A stretch of 64,000 bases of DNA from Flavobacterium psychrophilum (lineage in GTDB: Bacteria; Bacteroidota; Bacteroidia; Flavobacteriales; Flavobacteriaceae), in assembly GCA_022730285.1 (NCBI GenBank), contig DZCQ01000006.1, positions 1 to 64,000 of the forward strand, read 5' to 3'. Made by a program: the position numbers and the translations under genes. How positions within the stretch are numbered: position 1 is the stretch's first letter; the number at the start of each line of letters is the position of its first letter. The notes below the pieces were generated by a model, which saw nothing but the letters and a program-made list of their open reading frames with translations, did not search any database and had not been told where the DNA came from. Below are positions 24,662-32,666 of the stretch, one piece after another.

Positions 24662-26602
24662 TTATTTTTTTTGCGGTGCTGCTAATTTTTTATTCACCAC
24701 CCTATTCATATAATCTTGAATAAATGCTTTGCAACTTACTTCCAATTCTTTCATTTCAGGTGTTTTAGTTTTTATTAAATTGTTTGTAAGTCCTGTATCC
24801 TCTTTTTTATAATACCCTAAAACATTTGTTCCGTCAAAGGTACAAATATAATTTCCTTTTAAAAACTGATATATTGTTCCAGTAGAATTTATAACAAATG
24901 GTGTGCTATCTTTCTTGTCTAACAAGCTCCTACCGAAGCTTCTAAATGGTTTTTTGTATCCAATCATATCTAATATTGTTGGATATATATCTATTTGTTG
25001 TGCATAATCAGTATCTACGCCTACATATTTGCTATTTGGTTGGTAAATTATAATTGGCACTGCAAATCTATTAATTTGTTTTTGATATTCATCGTAATAA
25101 ATTTGATTTGTATGATCTGCTACCATTACAAAAATAGTATTTTGAAACCAAGGTTCATTTTTTGCTTCTTTAAAAAATTGTTGCAAAGCATAATCGGTAT
25201 ATTCTGCACATTTGTGTATAGGGACTCCACCTTCTTTAAATTTATTTTTATATTTTGTAGGAATTATATACGGTTCGTGAGAAGATACGGTAAAAACTGT
25301 AGCAAAAAAGGGTTGCTTTTGTATATCAAGCTTTTTTTTCATAAACTGAAGAAATGGCTCGTCCCAAATTCCCCAAAAGCCGTCAAACTCTTTATCGTTA
25401 TTAAATTCTGTTCTTCCAAAATAATTGTCTATTCCTAAAATATTAGAAAACCCTAAAAAACCCATAGAGCCATTTGCAGCTCCGTGAAAAAAAGAGGTAG
25501 AATATCCTTCGCTTTTTAAGGTAGAAACCAAAGATTCTATTTTTTGTTTTGGGTATGGTGAGGAAGTAAAAGCATCTTTAAACGATGGAATCCCAGCCAA
25601 TACAGAAGACATTCCGTGTATAGATTGCCTACCATTTGCAAAAGCATTGGTGAAAATTAAGCTATGCTTCGAAAGAGAATCTAAAAATGGTGCGTGCGAT
25701 TTGTATCCTGGTATATTTTTACCCTTATTAAATGCTCCAATATATTCTCTCCCATAACTCTCTAATATAAAAACTACAATATTTGGCTTTTTACTAGGAT
25801 TATTATAGTATTGCTTAATAGGTTTTACTTTTTCTAAAATTAGAGTTTCTGAGATGTCTTTATAATTTGGAATTGCAAATCCGTTGCTAAACAATGTGCG
25901 TATAAATGCAAAAGGAGTATTTAAAACAACATCTGATTGTGCTACTTTTTTAACATGCCTACTAGCGTCTAAAATATTGATTGGTCTTGTGGATTTAGCA
26001 AAGTCTCCTCCTCTTATTCCTCCAACTATTAAAGTTGCTATTATTGGAAAAATCAAAAGTGATAGTGCAAAATACGGCATTTTTGCAATTGCAATTTCTT
26101 TTGTGAACTTCACTTTTTTGTATAAATAAATCCAAAGCATAGAAAGTAGCAGAAAGAGAAATAATACATGCCAATATTCTATTAAAAAATTAGAAAAAAG
26201 TGTCACTTTGTTTGTTTCGTGCTTTACTACATCTAATGCAACAATTGTGGTTCGTGCAAAACTGAATTTATAGTAAATAAAGTCTATAAAATTCATGGAA
26301 TATGCCGATAGATTTAATCCAAAATATAGATAAAAAAGGAATTTTTGGTATTTAGGAGTGGTATTTATCTTAAATGGGAGGATAGAAAACACTATAAAGA
26401 GAAGGTTTATATATAGAATAGCAGTTGTATCAAAAGCTATACCATAATAACAAAGTGTAAAAAAATCAAGTATTGTATCGGTTTTTACTAAATTATAATT
26501 GTATATATAAAACAGTAATCTAGCAATAAAGTAAAAAAAATAGGTTAATAAAATCCTGTATAACAAGACTTTATATTCGTTAATTCGAAAGTATTTATGC
26601 AT
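24662..26602 (-). CDS. LTA synthase-family membrane sulfatase
   Basis: This 646-residue protein has five N-terminal membrane helices (~11-200) and an extracytoplasmic alkaline-phosphatase/sulfatase domain (~270-590). Metal-site features are visible: FILESYGREYIGA (~282), ANGRQSIHGMSS (~325), where the nucleophile position appears to be Ser rather than the Thr of LtaS, and FVMVADHTNQ (~500). Gram-negative members transfer phosphoglycerol or phosphoethanolamine to glycans or lipids, and lipoteichoic acid itself is not expected here. The C-terminal ~70 residues form a separate tail. A minus-strand -7 box (TAAATTTG, 26626-26633) lies just upstream. Confidence 0.87.
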   Translation of the reverse strand: MHKYFRINEYKVLLYRILLTYFFYFIARLLFYIYNYNLVKTDTILDFFTLCYYGIAFDTTAILYINLLFIVFSILPFKINTTPKYQKFLFYLYFGLNLSAYSMNFIDFIYYKFSFARTTIVALDVVKHETNKVTLFSNFLIEYWHVLFLFLLLSMLWIYLYKKVKFTKEIAIAKMPYFALSLLIFPIIATLIVGGIRGGDFAKSTRPINILDASRHVKKVAQSDVVLNTPFAFIRTLFSNGFAIPNYKDISETLILEKVKPIKQYYNNPSKKPNIVVFILESYGREYIGAFNKGKNIPGYKSHAPFLDSLSKHSLIFTNAFANGRQSIHGMSSVLAGIPSFKDAFTSSPYPKQKIESLVSTLKSEGYSTSFFHGAANGSMGFLGFSNILGIDNYFGRTEFNNDKEFDGFWGIWDEPFLQFMKKKLDIQKQPFFATVFTVSSHEPYIIPTKYKNKFKEGGVPIHKCAEYTDYALQQFFKEAKNEPWFQNTIFVMVADHTNQIYYDEYQKQINRFAVPIIIYQPNSKYVGVDTDYAQQIDIYPTILDMIGYKKPFRSFGRSLLDKKDSTPFVINSTGTIYQFLKGNYICTFDGTNVLGYYKKEDTGLTNNLIKTKTPEMKELEVSCKAFIQDYMNRVVNKKLAAPQKK

Positions 26603-26700
26603 TTGTAAAAAGTATTATAAGAATACAAATTTACATTAAAATTACAATAAAAAAATATAAAATTTACTCTTTCTTAAAGCGTCTTATTTGAATTTAAAAT

Positions 26701-26742
26701 ATAAAAAATGCCAAAGTATCTTTGTTAATATATACTTTGGCA
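26701..26742 (-). terminator. Terminator after the oxygenase gene
   Basis: On the minus strand TGCCAAAGTAT pairs with ATACTTTGGCA (arms 26732-26742 and 26709-26719), followed by a T-run at 26708-26703. Confidence 0.75.
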
Positions 26743-26749
26743 ATTTTAC

Positions 26750-27700
26750 TTATTTTTTTATCAGTCCTAAATCCAGCAATCTTTCGTGCAAAAATTCTCC
26801 TGCAGTAATATCGTCATACAATTTTGGATTTTCAGCGTCAATGCAATTTGACAAACAATCTAATTTCATTTCGCTAACTGGATGCATAAAAAACGGAATG
26901 GAATATCTTGATGTTCCCCACATTTCTCTTGGAGGGTTCACCACTTGGTGTATCGTAGATTTTAGCTTATTGTTAGAATGTCTTGAAAGCATATCTCCAA
27001 CGTTAATTACAAGCTCATCTGGTGCTGCAATTGCATCAATCCATTCGCCATTACGATTTTGTACTTGCAGACCTCTACCTTGTGCACCCATTAATAGAGT
27101 AATCAAATTAATATCGCCATGCGCAGCAGCCCGAATAGCATTTTCTGGTTCTTGTGTGATTGGTGGATAATGTATTGGTCGTAAAATTGAATTTCCTTCA
27201 TAACCGTATTTATCAAAATAAAATTCCTCTAACCCTAAATGCAATGCTAGTGCTTGCAAAACGGTAATTCCTGTTTTTTCAAGCATTTGATATGCTTTTT
27301 TTCCTACTTCATTAAATTTAGGAAGTTCTACAACAGCAACATTATCAGGATATTCTGAAGCATATCTTGAATCTTTGTTTACATATTGTCCAAAGTGCCA
27401 AAACTCTTTCAAATCGCCTTCTTTTCTTCCTTTTGCATGTTCTTTTCCAAAAGAAACATATCCTCTTTGTCCTCCAATGCCTGGAATTTCGTACTTATCT
27501 TTCACTTCAAGTGGTAAGGCAAAAAAGTTTCTTATTTCAGTATATAATTCTTCTACTAAATCATTATCCAAAAAATGCCCTTTTAAAGCCACAAAACCAA
27601 TATCTTCGAAAGCACTTCCTATTTCATTAACAAATTTTTGTTTCCTTTCTGGATCTCCAGAAATAAAATCTTTTAAATCTACACTTGGTATATTTTGCAT
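26750..27700 (-). CDS. Isopenicillin N synthase-family Fe(II) dioxygenase
   Basis: This 316-residue protein of the 2-oxoglutarate/IPNS superfamily has a DIOX_N-like N-terminus (~1-120, IPSVDLKDFISGDPE...) and the jelly-roll core (~165-285). The iron triad is AAHGDIN (His/Asp, ~193) and LKSTIHQVVNP (His, ~248), followed by the RxS co-substrate motif in SRYSIPFF (~265). Family members include gibberellin- and ethylene-forming enzymes and many uncharacterised bacterial oxygenases. There is no evidence here for beta-lactam synthesis. Monocistronic, with its own promoter and terminator. Substrate unknown. Confidence 0.87.
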   Translation of the reverse strand: MQNIPSVDLKDFISGDPERKQKFVNEIGSAFEDIGFVALKGHFLDNDLVEELYTEIRNFFALPLEVKDKYEIPGIGGQRGYVSFGKEHAKGRKEGDLKEFWHFGQYVNKDSRYASEYPDNVAVVELPKFNEVGKKAYQMLEKTGITVLQALALHLGLEEFYFDKYGYEGNSILRPIHYPPITQEPENAIRAAAHGDINLITLLMGAQGRGLQVQNRNGEWIDAIAAPDELVINVGDMLSRHSNNKLKSTIHQVVNPPREMWGTSRYSIPFFMHPVSEMKLDCLSNCIDAENPKLYDDITAGEFLHERLLDLGLIKK

Positions 27701-27741
27701 ATTTTTATAATTATAATTATCCTTAATCTACTTACTTTATA

Positions 27742-27770
27742 CAAAGATACATATTATTTTAACAATGCAA
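27742..27770 (-). promoter_or_regulatory. Promoter of the oxygenase gene
   Basis: Minus strand: TTG (27770-27768), 18-nt spacer, TATCTTTG (27749-27742), about 40 nt before the start codon. Confidence 0.6.
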
Positions 27771-27854
27771 AAATTACATTTATCAAAAAACCAAGTTAGC
27801 ATTATTATAACATAAAATTAATACATATAATTAATTCTACAATAACTAAAACCA

Positions 27855-27862
27855 TATATTTG
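27855..27862 (+). promoter_or_regulatory. -7 element of the secreted endonuclease gene
   Basis: TATATTTG 26 nt before the ATG; the -33 position lacks a clean TTG. Confidence 0.4.
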
Positions 27863-27888
27863 CCTTATAATTTAACCTCAATAATAAA

Positions 27889-29853
27889 ATGATTAAAAAA
27901 ATACTTTTCTTTGTACTAATCTACAACCTAGGATTTTCTCAAGTTGTTATTAATGAAGTAGATAGCGACACTCCAGGTTCTGATGTTAAAGAATTTGTTG
28001 AACTGAAGTCTAGTACTGCAAATTTTTCTCTTGATGGTTATATTCTAGTATTTTTTAATTACGGAAATAGTAATAAATGCTATCAATCTTTCGATTTAGA
28101 TGGATTAGTAACCGATGTAAATGGCCTTGTGACTATCGGAAATAATGCCGTTTCTCCAGTTCCAAACCGATACATGCCAGACGGAACTATTCAAAATGGT
28201 CCAGATGGAATTGGATTGTATCTAGGAAATTCTTCCAATTTTGTAAATGGAACAACGGTGGCTACTACTACAAATCTTGTAGATGCTATGGTGCATAAAA
28301 CAAACGATGCAGATCCTACAAGTTTGATGACAGCTTTAGGCATAAATACTACAAAAGTTGGAGACGAATCTGCAAATGGAAATCCTTCTACCGAATCTAT
28401 ACAAAGAAAAGCAGACGGCACTTATGAAACAAAACTACCAACTCCTAGTGCTAATAACGATGGCACTGGAGTGGTTCAAAATAGTATTCTCATAACAGTA
28501 TCTCCAAATGGTGCCGTAACAGAACCAAATGCTTTTACTATTATATTTTCTACACACGATCCTGTTGTTAGTACTGACCTAAGCTTTAATTACAGCCTTG
28601 CAAATGGTTCTTTTGATGCCGCAGATTATACCGCAGATTTATCGGTAGTAATACCTGTTGGCTCCTCATCTGTAAGCAAAAACATAACTTTAACGGACGA
28701 TTCTGTTAATGAAGGTGATGAGACTATGATTATCACTTTAGGAACTATTCCGTCTAACTATACCAGAACAAACGATAACGTTACTGTTCGAGTACATGAT
28801 AACGATAATTTGGTACAACCTTGGGGAACACCAATAAATCCTACATACGGACAATGTGCCAATACAAAACCAGCTAACTATTATGCTTCATTAGAAGGGA
28901 AATCTGGAACAGTTTTAAAACAAGCAATACAAGACATAATTGCCAATCCATCGGTAGTAAGAGAACATACGTATGGAGATGCGATGGATATATTAAAAGA
29001 TTCGGATTCTAATCCAGAAAATAGTAGCGAAGTTTGGTTAATGTATGTAGAACAACCACGCTCTAAATTAGATTTTCAAACAGGAAGTTCAGGAGCTGTT
29101 GGTTTTTGGAATAGAGAACATATTTACCCACAATCTCGTGGAGGATTTTCAGATGCAACATCTAGTGTTGCAGATGGTATTGCTATTTACACTTCAACCA
29201 ATGCGGATAAAATTGCATCGGGACATTCTGATATGCATCATATAAGAGCAGAAGATAGTCCGGAAAACAGCAACAGAAGCAATAGAAATTATGGAGTAGA
29301 TTATAATGGTCCTAGTGGAAGTGCTGGAAGTTGGCATGGAGATGTTGCAAGAGCAGTTTTTTATATGGCCGTTCGGTACAACGCACTAAATGTTGTTAAC
29401 GGAGATGTATCTCAAACACCAACAGGTTATATAGGCGATTTGGCAACTTTGCTGAATTGGAACACAGCAGACCCAGCAGACGACTTTGAAATGAACAGAA
29501 ACAACGTAATTTATACTTGGCAGCAAAACAGAAATCCTTTTATAGATTATCCAGATTTAGCGAATTATATTTGGGGTTCTAATGCTGGACAAGTTTGGCA
29601 CGCACCGCTTTCAAGAAATGAATACAATGAATTAGTGGTACAAATTTATCCTAATCCTGCAAAAAATGAAATTACGATTAATGGTTTAACAGAAGAAGCT
29701 ACCATAGAATTATTTTCAGTAACAGGAATAAAAATAGCAGAGCAAAAATACAATCCAAACAGCATTTTGCCTTTAAATTTACCTACAGGAATATATTTGT
29801 TAAAAATAAGCACTGAAAACAAGTCTGTTAGTAAAAAAATAATTATTCAGTAA
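27889..29853 (+). CDS. Secreted endonuclease I with lamin-tail, Calx-beta and T9SS type A sorting domains
   Basis: At 654 residues it begins with a Sec signal (~1-18, KKILFFVLIYNLGFS). A lamin-tail-like domain (~19-165: VVINEVDSDTPGSDVKEFVE) and a Calx-beta-like segment (~195-305, NEGDETMIITLG) follow. The endonuclease I catalytic domain (~320-565) contains GFWNREHIYPQSRGG (active His region, ~403-417), DMHHIRAED and FYMAVRYN. The C-terminus (~585-654, IYPNPAKNEITINGL) is the type A signal for the type IX secretion system. It likely degrades extracellular DNA/RNA for nutrients. Length is within the range of flavobacterial homologues. Monocistronic with a short leader. Confidence 0.9.
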   Translation: MIKKILFFVLIYNLGFSQVVINEVDSDTPGSDVKEFVELKSSTANFSLDGYILVFFNYGNSNKCYQSFDLDGLVTDVNGLVTIGNNAVSPVPNRYMPDGTIQNGPDGIGLYLGNSSNFVNGTTVATTTNLVDAMVHKTNDADPTSLMTALGINTTKVGDESANGNPSTESIQRKADGTYETKLPTPSANNDGTGVVQNSILITVSPNGAVTEPNAFTIIFSTHDPVVSTDLSFNYSLANGSFDAADYTADLSVVIPVGSSSVSKNITLTDDSVNEGDETMIITLGTIPSNYTRTNDNVTVRVHDNDNLVQPWGTPINPTYGQCANTKPANYYASLEGKSGTVLKQAIQDIIANPSVVREHTYGDAMDILKDSDSNPENSSEVWLMYVEQPRSKLDFQTGSSGAVGFWNREHIYPQSRGGFSDATSSVADGIAIYTSTNADKIASGHSDMHHIRAEDSPENSNRSNRNYGVDYNGPSGSAGSWHGDVARAVFYMAVRYNALNVVNGDVSQTPTGYIGDLATLLNWNTADPADDFEMNRNNVIYTWQQNRNPFIDYPDLANYIWGSNAGQVWHAPLSRNEYNELVVQIYPNPAKNEITINGLTEEATIELFSVTGIKIAEQKYNPNSILPLNLPTGIYLLKISTENKSVSKKIIIQ

Positions 29854-29901
29854 TCAGTTTTCCTTTTTTTAATGTATTTTTGATGCTATTTTATAGTAAA
29901 A

Positions 29902-30564
29902 ATGTCATCACATCATATAGTTAAAGACAATCAGGAACCAGCACTTATTATCGCAAATGGAGCAAGTTGCTCTGCCGAATTGCTAAATCAATTATTAGAA
30001 TGGTCACCATTTATAATAGTTTTAGACAATGCGATAGAAAGAGTTTTGGAGTTAGGAATTAAAATAGATGTTATTTTAGGCGATTTTGACAATCATTTTG
30101 ACCCTAATTATTACACTTCCAAGCAATTTCCTCTAGAAATAGTACACACTCCTAACCAAGATAAAACTGATTTAGAAAAAGCCTTTGATTATTTAATTGA
30201 AAAAGGACATAGTTCGGTAAATGTTATTTGGGCAACAGGAAAGCGTACTGATCACACTATTAGTAATTTAACAAATATTGTACGATATAAAGATACGCTC
30301 AAAATTGTCATTCTAGACGATTATTCCAAAGTATTTCTGTTACCTAAATTATTTAAAAAATGGTATCCTAAAAATACAATTCTTTCATTAATTCCTGTTG
30401 GAACAGTAACTGAAATTACTACTTCCAATTTGTTTTATCCATTAAATAAAAACCAATTAATTTTAGGGTATCAAACAGGAAACAGCAACCATGTTACCGA
30501 AGACGGAATTGTTACCATAGAATATGCAAAAGGCGATTTGCTCTTAATGGAATGTTGGGATTAA
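29902..30564 (+). CDS. Thiamine pyrophosphokinase
   Basis: This 220-residue enzyme transfers pyrophosphate from ATP to thiamine, giving thiamine diphosphate, the cofactor used by E1 and similar enzymes. Motifs: VLDNAIERVLELGIKIDVIL (~43-62), GDFDNHF (metal-binding Asp pair, ~63), HTPNQDKTDLEKAFDYL (~83-99) and ATGKRTDHTISNL (~115). The C-terminal beta domain ends in EYAKGDLLLME. A TATTTTTG box (29875-29882) lies only 19 nt before the ATG. It is upstream of uvrB with a 31-nt gap, and co-transcription is likely. No TPP riboswitch is visible in the short leader. Confidence 0.88.
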   Translation: MSSHHIVKDNQEPALIIANGASCSAELLNQLLEWSPFIIVLDNAIERVLELGIKIDVILGDFDNHFDPNYYTSKQFPLEIVHTPNQDKTDLEKAFDYLIEKGHSSVNVIWATGKRTDHTISNLTNIVRYKDTLKIVILDDYSKVFLLPKLFKKWYPKNTILSLIPVGTVTEITTSNLFYPLNKNQLILGYQTGNSNHVTEDGIVTIEYAKGDLLLMECWD

Positions 30565-30595
30565 TTGTTTATTTTTACATTTTTAATCCCAAAAT

Positions 30596-32593
30596 ATGAA
30601 CTTCCAAATTATTTCTAATTTTAGTCCAACTGGAGACCAGCCACAAGCCATTGAAAAATTAACGAATGGCATATTTAATAACGAAAAATATCAAACTTTA
30701 CTTGGTGTAACAGGCTCTGGAAAAACATTTACTGTAGCAAATGTTATTAAAAATGTGCAAAAGCCAACACTAATTTTGGCACATAACAAAACACTTGCCG
30801 CACAACTATACTCAGAATTCAAACAATTTTTTCCAAATAACTCGGTACAATATTTTGTTTCCTATTACGATTATTACCAACCAGAAGCCTATATTCCAAC
30901 AAGTGGCGTTTTTATAGAAAAAGACTTATCTATCAACGAAGAATTAGAAAAACTAAGATTAAGCACCACTTCGGCATTACTATCTGGACGCAGAGACATT
31001 GTAGTAATATCCTCTGTATCTTGCATTTATGGCATTGGAAATCCTGTTGAATTTCAAAAAAATGTCATTACCATTTATAAAAATCAGGCAATTTCCAGAA
31101 CCAAACTTTTGCAACAATTAGTGCAAAGTTTATACAGTCGCACCGAAGCTGAATTTACACAAGGAAATTTTAGAATAAAAGGAGATATTGTAGAAATATT
31201 TCCCAGCTATGGAGATGAGCCGTTTAGAATACACTTTTTTGGTGATGAAATAGAAGATATAGAAGCTTTTGACCCAAAAAGTTCCAAAGTTTTAGAAAAA
31301 TATGACAAACTTACCATTTATCCAGCAAATATGTTTGTTACCTCTCCAGATATTCTACAAGCAGCCATTTGGGATATTCAGCAAGATTTAGTAAAACAAG
31401 TAGATTATTTTAAGGAAATAGGAAAGCATCTTGAAGCAAAAAGATTGGAAGAACGGACCAATTTTGATTTAGAAATGATTAAAGAATTAGGATATTGTTC
31501 TGGAATAGAAAATTATTCTCGCTATTTAGATCGCAGATTGCCAGGTACACGACCATTTTGCTTATTAGATTATTTTCCAGAAGACTATTTGATGGTGGTA
31601 GATGAGAGCCATGTAACAATTTCGCAAGTGCATGCAATGTATGGAGGTGACAGAAGCAGAAAAGAAAATTTGGTAGAATATGGCTTTCGACTTCCTGCTG
31701 CAATGGACAACAGACCTTTAAAGTTTGAGGAATTTGAAAGTATGCAAAACCAAGTAATTTATGTGTCGGCAACTCCCGCAGATTATGAACTAAAAAAATG
31801 CGAAGGTGTCTATGTGGAACAAATTATAAGACCAACGGGATTACTAGATCCTATAATAGAGGTACGTCCAAGTTTGAATCAAATAGACGATTTAATAGAA
31901 GAAATTCAGCAACGATGCGAAGCAGATGAGAGAGTATTAGTTACCACATTAACCAAAAGAATGGCAGAAGAATTAGCGAAATATCTTACAAAAGTTTCTA
32001 TAAGATGCCGTTATATTCATTCTGATGTGGATACTTTGGAGCGAGTAGAAATTATGCAAGATTTACGTAAAGGATTGTTTGATGTGCTAATAGGTGTCAA
32101 TTTGTTAAGAGAAGGACTAGATTTGCCCGAAGTTTCGTTAGTAGCAATTTTAGATGCAGACAAAGAAGGATTTTTAAGAAGTCATCGTTCTCTTACACAA
32201 ACAGTTGGTAGAGCAGCAAGAAATATAAATGGAAAAGCAATTATGTATGGGGATAAAATTACTGCTTCCATGCAAAAAACTATTGATGAGACTAATTACA
32301 GACGAGAAAAGCAAATAAATTACAATACAAAACACGGATTGCAACCAAAATCTTTAAATAAATCGATAGAAAATGCTTTAACAAAAAGTCCTATAACCAG
32401 CTTTCATTATGATAATTCGGTTAAAATTGCAGCAGAATCGTCAACAGAATATTTAAGCAAAACCGAAATAGAAAAACGCATTAAAGAGAAACGAAAAGCC
32501 ATGGAAAAAGCAGCAAAAGATTTAGATTTTATACTTGCAGCAAAATATAGAGACGAAATTAAAATTTTACAAGAAATGGTTACAAATAAATAA
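30596..32593 (+). CDS. uvrB: UvrABC system protein B
   Basis: This 665-residue helicase-like damage-recognition subunit of nucleotide excision repair carries Walker A GVTGSGKTFT (~40), the beta-hairpin region YYDYYQPEAYIP (~93), DEXX-type VDESHVT (~339), motif VI region QTVGRAARN (~540) and a C-terminal UVR domain (~630-660) that contacts UvrC. Length and order are canonical. Preceded by thiamine pyrophosphokinase. A short 8-bp hairpin follows the stop. Confidence 0.97.
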   Translation: MNFQIISNFSPTGDQPQAIEKLTNGIFNNEKYQTLLGVTGSGKTFTVANVIKNVQKPTLILAHNKTLAAQLYSEFKQFFPNNSVQYFVSYYDYYQPEAYIPTSGVFIEKDLSINEELEKLRLSTTSALLSGRRDIVVISSVSCIYGIGNPVEFQKNVITIYKNQAISRTKLLQQLVQSLYSRTEAEFTQGNFRIKGDIVEIFPSYGDEPFRIHFFGDEIEDIEAFDPKSSKVLEKYDKLTIYPANMFVTSPDILQAAIWDIQQDLVKQVDYFKEIGKHLEAKRLEERTNFDLEMIKELGYCSGIENYSRYLDRRLPGTRPFCLLDYFPEDYLMVVDESHVTISQVHAMYGGDRSRKENLVEYGFRLPAAMDNRPLKFEEFESMQNQVIYVSATPADYELKKCEGVYVEQIIRPTGLLDPIIEVRPSLNQIDDLIEEIQQRCEADERVLVTTLTKRMAEELAKYLTKVSIRCRYIHSDVDTLERVEIMQDLRKGLFDVLIGVNLLREGLDLPEVSLVAILDADKEGFLRSHRSLTQTVGRAARNINGKAIMYGDKITASMQKTIDETNYRREKQINYNTKHGLQPKSLNKSIENALTKSPITSFHYDNSVKIAAESSTEYLSKTEIEKRIKEKRKAMEKAAKDLDFILAAKYRDEIKILQEMVTNK

Positions 32594-32607
32594 GAAAATA
32601 TTTATAA

Positions 32608-32636
32608 TTTTGAGTATATTTACCAATAACTCAAAA
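32608..32636 (+). other. Short inverted repeat between uvrB and AsmA-like gene
   Basis: TTTTGAGT (32608-32615) and ACTCAAAA (32629-32636) are separated by 13 nt. It could be a weak terminator or an operator; there is no immediate T-run. A TAATTTTG box (32605-32612) overlaps the left arm. Confidence 0.3.
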
Positions 32637-32666
32637 GAATATAATTTTTGAACTAAACAAAAAGAT

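Noticed and set aside
24995-25438. 147-codon open frame antisense to the LTA-synthase-like gene
   Set aside because: Phe/Ile/Cys-rich shadow frame with no promoter or ribosome site.
26750-27700. Beta-lactam biosynthesis gene
   Set aside because: Only the broad IPNS-like fold is supported; no ACV synthetase or other pathway gene is nearby.
29854-29901. TPP riboswitch before thiamine pyrophosphokinase
   Set aside because: The leader is under 50 nt with the -7 box 19 nt from the ATG; there is no room and no CUGAGA-type motif.
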